Source: CAMBDS01 sp964355675
GTDB taxonomy: Bacteria > Electryoneota > AABM5-125-24 > Hatepunaeales > Hatepunaeaceae
Assembly: GCA_964355675.1 (NCBI GenBank)
Contig: CAYHEC010000026.1
Coordinates: 1 to 45,692 of the forward strand
Direction: 5' to 3'
Length of the DNA: 45,692 bases
Shown here: piece by piece, positions 41,889-45,692 of the stretch
Layout: every line of letters begins with the position of its first letter
Numbering within the stretch: the first letter of the stretch is position 1
Made by a program: the position numbers and the translations under genes
Notes under the pieces: model-generated
The model's input: the letters and a program-made list of their open reading frames with translations, nothing else
Told to the model about the DNA's origin: nothing
Databases searched by the model: none

Positions 41889-42780
41889 GTTTTCAGTTTT
41901 CAATTTTCAGTTTTCCTCTTTCATCCCCGTCAATCGCCTTGTCAAGTCAATCATCCGCAGAACTCTGACCGAAGACCTTGGCGTTCGAGGCGATATTACC
42001 ACTGCGGCAACAGTACCAACCGACCAGATCAGTAGTGCGACGATCGTGGCAAAGTCTAACGGCGTTATTGCCGGACAGTTAGTTTCGAGTGAAGTTTTCC
42101 GCTTGCTTGATAAAAAACTGAAATACGAGATTCTTGTCGATGACGGCATAATGGTCGATCCCGGCACAATCGTTGCCAGAATAAAAGGGAGAACATCAGC
42201 CATTCTCACTGGTGAGCGTTCTGCGTTGAATCTGATGGGGAGGTGTTGCGGCATCGCCACGATGACGAGACTCTATATCGATGCCGTGGCTGGTACAAAT
42301 GCCAAAGTTTGCGAAACCCGCAAGACTGCTCCCGGACTGCGATTCCTCGACAAGGCGGCTGTTCGCGTCGGTGGTGGCGTCAACCATCGTTACGCACTGT
42401 ATGACGCCTTTCTGATCAAGGAAAACCACGTAGCCGCCGCCGGAGGAATCACTCAGGCCATTAAGGCATGCCGTGAGTCCCTATGGGGGGGAAAAAAGAT
42501 GAGTGTGATGGTGGAGGTGAGGAACAACAGGGAATTTCAAGAAGCATTAGCCGCAAAGCCCGACCGGATCATGTTCGATAATATGAGCCCGGAGGAGATT
42601 GTTAATTGTCGATTATCGATGGTCAACGCTCAGAAATCAGAAATCGAACTGGAAGCCACTGGTGGGATCACTTTGGAGAATATCCGTGTGTATGCGGAAA
42701 CGGGCGTCGATTTTATCTCTATCGGATCTATGACTCACTCGGTCAGTGCGATGGATTTGTCGTTGCTGTTGGAGTGCTGA
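41878..42780 (+). CDS. nadC: Nicotinate-nucleotide pyrophosphorylase (quinolinate phosphoribosyltransferase)
   Basis: This 300-residue enzyme converts quinolinate and PRPP to nicotinate mononucleotide in NAD synthesis. It has VKSIIRRTLTEDLGVRGDITT, ERSALNLMGRCCGIATMT, CETRKTAPGLRFLDKAAVRVGGGVNHR (phosphoribosyl and substrate binding), IKENHVAAAGG and ELEATGGITLENI. The first 17 residues (SNKFSVFNFQFSSF) come from the inverted repeat at 41889-41915 and are not part of the usual family start; the ATG at 41878 is the only standard start available. The stop codon lies inside a GCTGAAGC palindrome. AAAGG precedes the start. Confidence 0.93.
   Translation: MSNKFSVFNFQFSSFIPVNRLVKSIIRRTLTEDLGVRGDITTAATVPTDQISSATIVAKSNGVIAGQLVSSEVFRLLDKKLKYEILVDDGIMVDPGTIVARIKGRTSAILTGERSALNLMGRCCGIATMTRLYIDAVAGTNAKVCETRKTAPGLRFLDKAAVRVGGGVNHRYALYDAFLIKENHVAAAGGITQAIKACRESLWGGKKMSVMVEVRNNREFQEALAAKPDRIMFDNMSPEEIVNCRLSMVNAQKSEIELEATGGITLENIRVYAETGVDFISIGSMTHSVSAMDLSLLLEC
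41889..41915. repeat. Inverted (TTTTCAG) repeat right of the four-helix-bundle gene
   Basis: GTTTTCAGTTTTCAATTTTC continues to 41915. Its complement reads as ACTGAAAAC units, matching 41403-41424 with one mismatch. It lies in the first codons of nadC. Confidence 0.85.
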
Positions 42781-42793
42781 AGCTTGCTTCAGC
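42776..42793. repeat. GCTGAAGC palindrome over the nadC stop codon
   Basis: GCTGAAGC-TT-GCTTCAGC; the TGA stop is at 42778-42780. Same word as the second hairpin at 12542-12602. Confidence 0.88.
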
Positions 42794-42836
42794 AATTTCT
42801 TCCCCTGCCAACTCCCCGAAGTCAATAGTGAAGGTA

Positions 42837-42864
42837 TGCCGTCGGGTGTCCTCACCCGATGGCA
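42837..42864. repeat. CGTCGGGTG palindrome, copy 2
   Basis: TGCCGTCGGGTG-N4-CACCCGATGGCA, one mismatch; other copy at 3762. Confidence 0.85.
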
Positions 42865-42905
42865 ATTTTATGCCAATTAGTTAATTTGAAAAAATTAGGA
42901 ATCTC

Positions 42906-42934
42906 TTGACAAACAACTAACCGGTGACTATATT
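42906..42934 (+). promoter_or_regulatory. Near-consensus sigma-70 promoter of a probable small RNA
   Basis: TTGACA (42906-42911), exactly 17 bp, TATATT (42929-42934). TAACCGGT is present within the spacer (42918) and again after the start site (about 42954), which may mark a binding site for a regulator. Confidence 0.8.
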
Positions 42935-42940
42935 AGAAAT

Positions 42941-43125
42941 GGTCGTCTGAAGGTAACCGGTCACGATCATATTACCTTATTCGATTGTGCCAACTTTTTA
43001 TCTTTTTAACTATGCTGAATTTTATAACAACGAGTGGAACTCTCTCCAATACCTCTGGAGCTTAGAGACTACTAAACCCTCGCCGGAGCTTGAAAGCCAC
43101 CCGGACGAGGGTTCTCTGTTTTTTT
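42941..43125 (+). ncRNA. Probable independent small RNA of about 185 nt
   Basis: The unit begins about 7 bases after the promoter at 42906 and ends in a strong terminator (43075-43125). It contains AAGGTAA / TTACCTT arms (42950-42978) and a CTCC...GGAG hairpin near 43047. The only open frame with a start is a 17-codon one at 43012 (MLNFITTSGTLSNTSGA) without a ribosome site. No RNA family is recognised; the length is near that of 6S RNA, but I cannot show that fold. Confidence 0.6.
43075..43125 (+). terminator. Rho-independent terminator
   Basis: AACCCTCG-CCGG...CCGG-A-CGAGGGTT stem, then CTCTG and seven T. Clear polarity for the plus strand. Confidence 0.88.
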
Positions 43126-43134
43126 GATAAACCA

Positions 43135-43158
43135 CTGTCAACCCTCTGGGGTTGACAG
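43135..43158. repeat. GTCAACC palindrome, copy 5
   Basis: CTGTCAACC-N6-GGTTGACAG, perfect, 9 bp after the terminator. Confidence 0.9.
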
Positions 43159-43262
43159 CTTTTCATTTATATTCCTCCTCACCGCCAGCCGTGAGAAGTC
43201 GGTATCAGCGCCATTTATTTTTATTTCGCCCCAAAATAAACTCCCGATTCGACCGAAAAGAC

Positions 43263-43292
43263 TTGACAAGTGCCTTTTTTTTTGCACATATT
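43263..43292 (+). promoter_or_regulatory. Sigma-70-like promoter of the small exported protein
   Basis: TTGACA (43263-43268), 18 bp with a nine-T run, CATATT (43287-43292). About 88 bp before the ATG at 43381. Confidence 0.65.
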
Positions 43293-43380
43293 AGAGTCGG
43301 CTCGTCTGAAGCCGACACACTCCCATACGAGCGCTTCGGCTGAAGAAGCCAAGATATTATTTCAGTTTAGGGAGGACTCA

Positions 43381-43776
43381 ATGAAAAGCAAATTACGTTT
43401 CGGAGCCCTGATTGGGCTGATCGCGGTGATCGCGGTTATGGTGGGAGTGCTGGTTTGGCCGACGCCAAAGGAGGCAAGGGCGGTAACATTTCATGTGATC
43501 GAATTGACAATGGGTGGCGCGGCAGTGTCGGGCGTCCACATTATATTTGGCGTTCAAACTGGACCTGACCCCGATGATCCCGATGATTGGACATGGGAGG
43601 AGACGACGACCGACAATTTAGGAAAAGCGCTCTATACTAATTCCCCGAATGCAAGCGCAACTTATTGGAAGTCAAACTTATCTGACCAAGGTTACGATCC
43701 CGTTATTCCTGCGAACAGGATAAATAGTATTTATTATTCGCAGGTTGTTTTCTCTCAAACAGTCGCACTGCACTGA
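43381..43776 (+). CDS. Small exported protein with transthyretin-like domain
   Basis: This 131-residue protein starts at ATG with GGGAGG 6 bases upstream; a frame open from 43270 has no such site. It has a signal segment (FGALIGLIAVIAVMVGVLVW) followed by a single beta domain: GGAAVSGVHIIFGVQTG, an acidic DPDDPDDW loop, TTTDNLGKALYTNSPNA. This resembles carboxypeptidase-regulatory/Ig-like modules that bind cations. It has its own promoter and a hairpin after it. The next gene encodes a secreted repeat protein. Function unknown. Confidence 0.68.
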   Translation: MKSKLRFGALIGLIAVIAVMVGVLVWPTPKEARAVTFHVIELTMGGAAVSGVHIIFGVQTGPDPDDPDDWTWEETTTDNLGKALYTNSPNASATYWKSNLSDQGYDPVIPANRINSIYYSQVVFSQTVALH

Positions 43777-43787
43777 AAACCAAGTAC

Positions 43788-43831
43788 AAATATTGTGTGC
43801 GGGGAATAATGGATTCCCTGCACACATATTT
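43788..43831. terminator. Long hairpin between two exported-protein genes
   Basis: AAATATTGTGTGCGGGGAAT pairs with ATTCCCTGCACACATATTT (two differences). It begins 11 bp after the stop of the small exported protein and ends 25 bp before the next ATG. It may be a leaky terminator or a repeat element. Confidence 0.55.
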
Positions 43832-43855
43832 AAATTAGAAAGATAGAGAACTTGT

Positions 43856-45692
43856 ATGAATATCTTAGTCATTGCCAGTCTTTTCTTATTGGTGTCAGTT
43901 AGGGCATTCTCCCAGCCAAATATCCAGTCGATCCATTATTATGATGGGCATAACGATTATGATAATATTTACGATGTCTTTAGAGCTACAGGTAACAAAT
44001 TAGCTATGTGCGGTGTGACTGCTACCGATACGAGTGGTTGGGGTTTCTGGCTGATTTACGCTTCTAACAATGGTGAAGCTCTCTGGCAGAGAACTTATTT
44101 CAGCGAAGATAATCCTACTGGTGACATTGCCTACAGCCTTGTACAGTTGGAGGACGAGGGATTTGTTCTGGGTGGACGAAGCGGAGAGGCCGGGAGGCTT
44201 CCCATCAATTTTAGTGTCCTAAGGGTAAATCCTGATGGCGATAGAATTTGGTGGAATATATATAACGGACAGCATTCCAATTTAGGCAATTGTCGAGCGG
44301 TTATAGAGACTAAAGAGGGAAATATTCTCTGCACTGGTGAGGCTGTAATTAATAATTCTGACCGAGCTTATGCTGTTCTTGTCAATTTAGACGGAGAAGT
44401 GATCTGGGAAAGATATTACGGTCAGAGAGGCAGGTTTTACGCAGTCCGGGAGGTTGAAGACGTTGGATTCCTCTTTGCAGGGCATGATATGTCGAACAAT
44501 GACGGAGGATGGTTGTTGATGGCGAATTCACGAGGGGATGAAATCTGGTCGCACAATTTTGCAACAGCGAATAAAGGGCTGGTCTCTTCTCCGCGTGGCG
44601 GTTACGGTGCGCCGGGTTTGTCTCGAAATGGGTGGTCGCTTTTGAAGGTCAACAGAGGCGGCGATGAACTTTTTTCTTCGATTTATGATATGCACAACGA
44701 CGATATTTACAAAAATTGCTCTTCGATAGCGTCAATGATCGATGGAGGTTTTGCGTTGGCTGGAATCGCAAGCACAAACAATCCCTGTGTATTAAGGACT
44801 GACGCACAGGGCAACGAAATGTGGCGGAGTATTTATCATTTTGGCTTTCAAGAAAACATTAATGAAGAGTTTAATGCAATTATTACCGGAGAGGATGATA
44901 GAATTTTGGTTGCCGGGAAAGCTTATCCTGATCAAAACAGAAGTTATGATGGCGTATTAGTAATTATCAATCCTGAAGACTCCCGACCAAAAATAATCCG
45001 CTGGAGCCCCGTTGCCCTGAATATAAAACATCTTTCAGGTGAGGATCAGATTTTTAGAGTATGGGCAGAAGATATTCAACGGGACTCATTGCGATATATA
45101 TGGACAATAAACGGCGATTCGATATCTAATCGTAATCCGATAAGAAGAGCTTTCGATGAGATTGGTGAGTATTCCATAAAATGCATCGTATCTGATTCAT
45201 TACCAGGCGACTCAGTATCTTGGACGCTGACCGTCACCGACCTCTACATCCAATCATTCACACCCGACACACTCAACCTCTCTATACGGCGCGGCGCATC
45301 CGTTGACTTTGCAATCGATTCCGTAGCCGCAGTCGGTGGTAACGACGACGTGCAGTTTCTCTGGACAAAGACTAATCTGGATAATCCACAGCCCGAAGAG
45401 ACCGGCAGAGACGCTCGCGCTACCATTCCGTTCCTCCAGTCAGGGCACTATGCCGTCGAGGGGCTGGCTTATCGAGGGGAATCGCACGATGAAGTTGTCT
45501 GGAACGTGACCGTGAGTGGGGCAATCTGGAGCTTTGCGCCAGTGGACATTACGCTTGAAGTCTTGCCCGACAGCCTTGTTCGGTTTGAGGTTGTGCCGAG
45601 CGAGCCCGATTCAGTCGGCGGGTCGATTACGTGGTTAGTCGATGGGGAGGTTGCGCGGTTTGATGAGACTGTGCTGGAGTGGCGGTTCTTTG
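43856..45692 (+). CDS. Secreted propeller/Ig repeat protein, 3' end outside window
   Basis: At least 612 residues are open to the window end. It has a signal peptide (MNILVIASLFLLVSVRAFS), then blades of the same type as the protein at 3959 (LEDEGFVLGGRSGEAGRL, IDGGFALAGIASTNN, WRSIYHFGFQ). Tandem Ig-like domains follow (KIIRWSPVALNIKHLSGED, SFTPDTLNLSIRRGASVDF, DITLEVLPDSLVRFEVVPSE). The DNA changes from AT-rich to GC-rich near 45230, at the domain border. A C-terminal sorting domain is expected beyond the edge but not seen. No ribosome site better than a weak GA-rich stretch. Confidence 0.8.
   Translation, partial: MNILVIASLFLLVSVRAFSQPNIQSIHYYDGHNDYDNIYDVFRATGNKLAMCGVTATDTSGWGFWLIYASNNGEALWQRTYFSEDNPTGDIAYSLVQLEDEGFVLGGRSGEAGRLPINFSVLRVNPDGDRIWWNIYNGQHSNLGNCRAVIETKEGNILCTGEAVINNSDRAYAVLVNLDGEVIWERYYGQRGRFYAVREVEDVGFLFAGHDMSNNDGGWLLMANSRGDEIWSHNFATANKGLVSSPRGGYGAPGLSRNGWSLLKVNRGGDELFSSIYDMHNDDIYKNCSSIASMIDGGFALAGIASTNNPCVLRTDAQGNEMWRSIYHFGFQENINEEFNAIITGEDDRILVAGKAYPDQNRSYDGVLVIINPEDSRPKIIRWSPVALNIKHLSGEDQIFRVWAEDIQRDSLRYIWTINGDSISNRNPIRRAFDEIGEYSIKCIVSDSLPGDSVSWTLTVTDLYIQSFTPDTLNLSIRRGASVDFAIDSVAAVGGNDDVQFLWTKTNLDNPQPEETGRDARATIPFLQSGHYAVEGLAYRGESHDEVVWNVTVSGAIWSFAPVDITLEVLPDSLVRFEVVPSEPDSVGGSITWLVDGEVARFDETVLEWRFF

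Noticed and set aside
41889..41915. Phase-variable poly-repeat controlling nadC
   Set aside because: The units are 7 to 9 bp and imperfect, and nadC is a housekeeping gene; no evidence for switching, so only insertion is proposed.
42601..42650. Repeat insertion in the late part of nadC (CAGAAATCAGAAATCG)
   Set aside because: The sequence is repeat-like, but the protein has about the normal length there, so no insertion can be claimed.
43012..43065. A 17-codon open frame in the candidate small RNA
   Set aside because: No ribosome-binding site and no conserved character; treated as chance.
1..45692. tRNA or rRNA genes
   Set aside because: Reading by eye found no T-loop/acceptor pattern or rRNA core; a covariance search would be needed to be certain.

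Overview
The window looks like a chromosomal segment of a Gram-negative bacterium of the wider FCB (Fibrobacterota-Chlorobiota-Bacteroidota) assemblage, most likely an uncultured candidate phylum. The evidence is several secreted beta-helix and beta-propeller proteins ending in a PNPFN-type C-terminal sorting domain, two PorV/PorQ-family outer-membrane proteins, and many lipoproteins. At least two promoters match the classic TTGACA / 17 bp / TATAAT pattern rather than the Bacteroidota pattern. No rRNA, tRNA, CRISPR array, prophage or classical transposase was recognised. The phylum is an inference from protein style.

Layout. 1-3510: a composite inverted repeat, a hemerythrin-like protein, hemW and a TldE/PmbA-like protein. 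3959-9670: a secreted seven-repeat propeller protein, PTS enzyme I and a secreted beta-helix protein. 9898-13299 (minus): an envelope cluster of two L,D-transpeptidases, a related protein without the catalytic motif, and a helical lipoprotein. 13300-14271: nearly 1 kb without a gene but with strong hairpins. 14272-15427: FKBP lipoprotein and an AhpD-like protein. 15671-21604: secretion and outer-membrane block (lipoprotein, propeller cargo, two PorV-like proteins, an unknown exported protein). 21732-28391: isocitrate/isopropylmalate-type dehydrogenase, two related lipoproteins, a YibQ-type deacetylase-like protein, a PdxJ homologue lacking its catalytic residues, and three related lipoproteins with a collagen-like stub after the lipid Cys. 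28502-34495 (minus): a cyclic-nucleotide-binding protein next to an RCK potassium channel, Nudix, two crotonases, Nif3, a LeuD-like protein and a cupin lipoprotein. 34908-45692: secreted beta-helix protein, membrane protein, polA, four-helix-bundle protein, nadC, a promoter-to-terminator unit that probably makes a small RNA, a small exported protein and the start of another secreted propeller/Ig protein.

The most unusual property is the repeat content. Almost every gap holds one or more perfect or near-perfect palindromes from about a dozen sequence families (for example GCTGTCAACC-N6-GGTTGACAGC in five copies, and the GGAGGGCGG...CCGCCCTCC family in at least seven). They are often nested inside one another and several lie inside reading frames. 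At 116-255 one composite unit has 19-bp terminal inverted repeats and a 7-bp direct repeat (CTGAAAG) at its edges, which looks like a MITE-like insertion into another palindrome. A second class, 7-10 bp tandem repeats such as (ACTGAAA)n, sits at gene edges, and inverted copies of it bracket the four-helix-bundle gene between polA and nadC.
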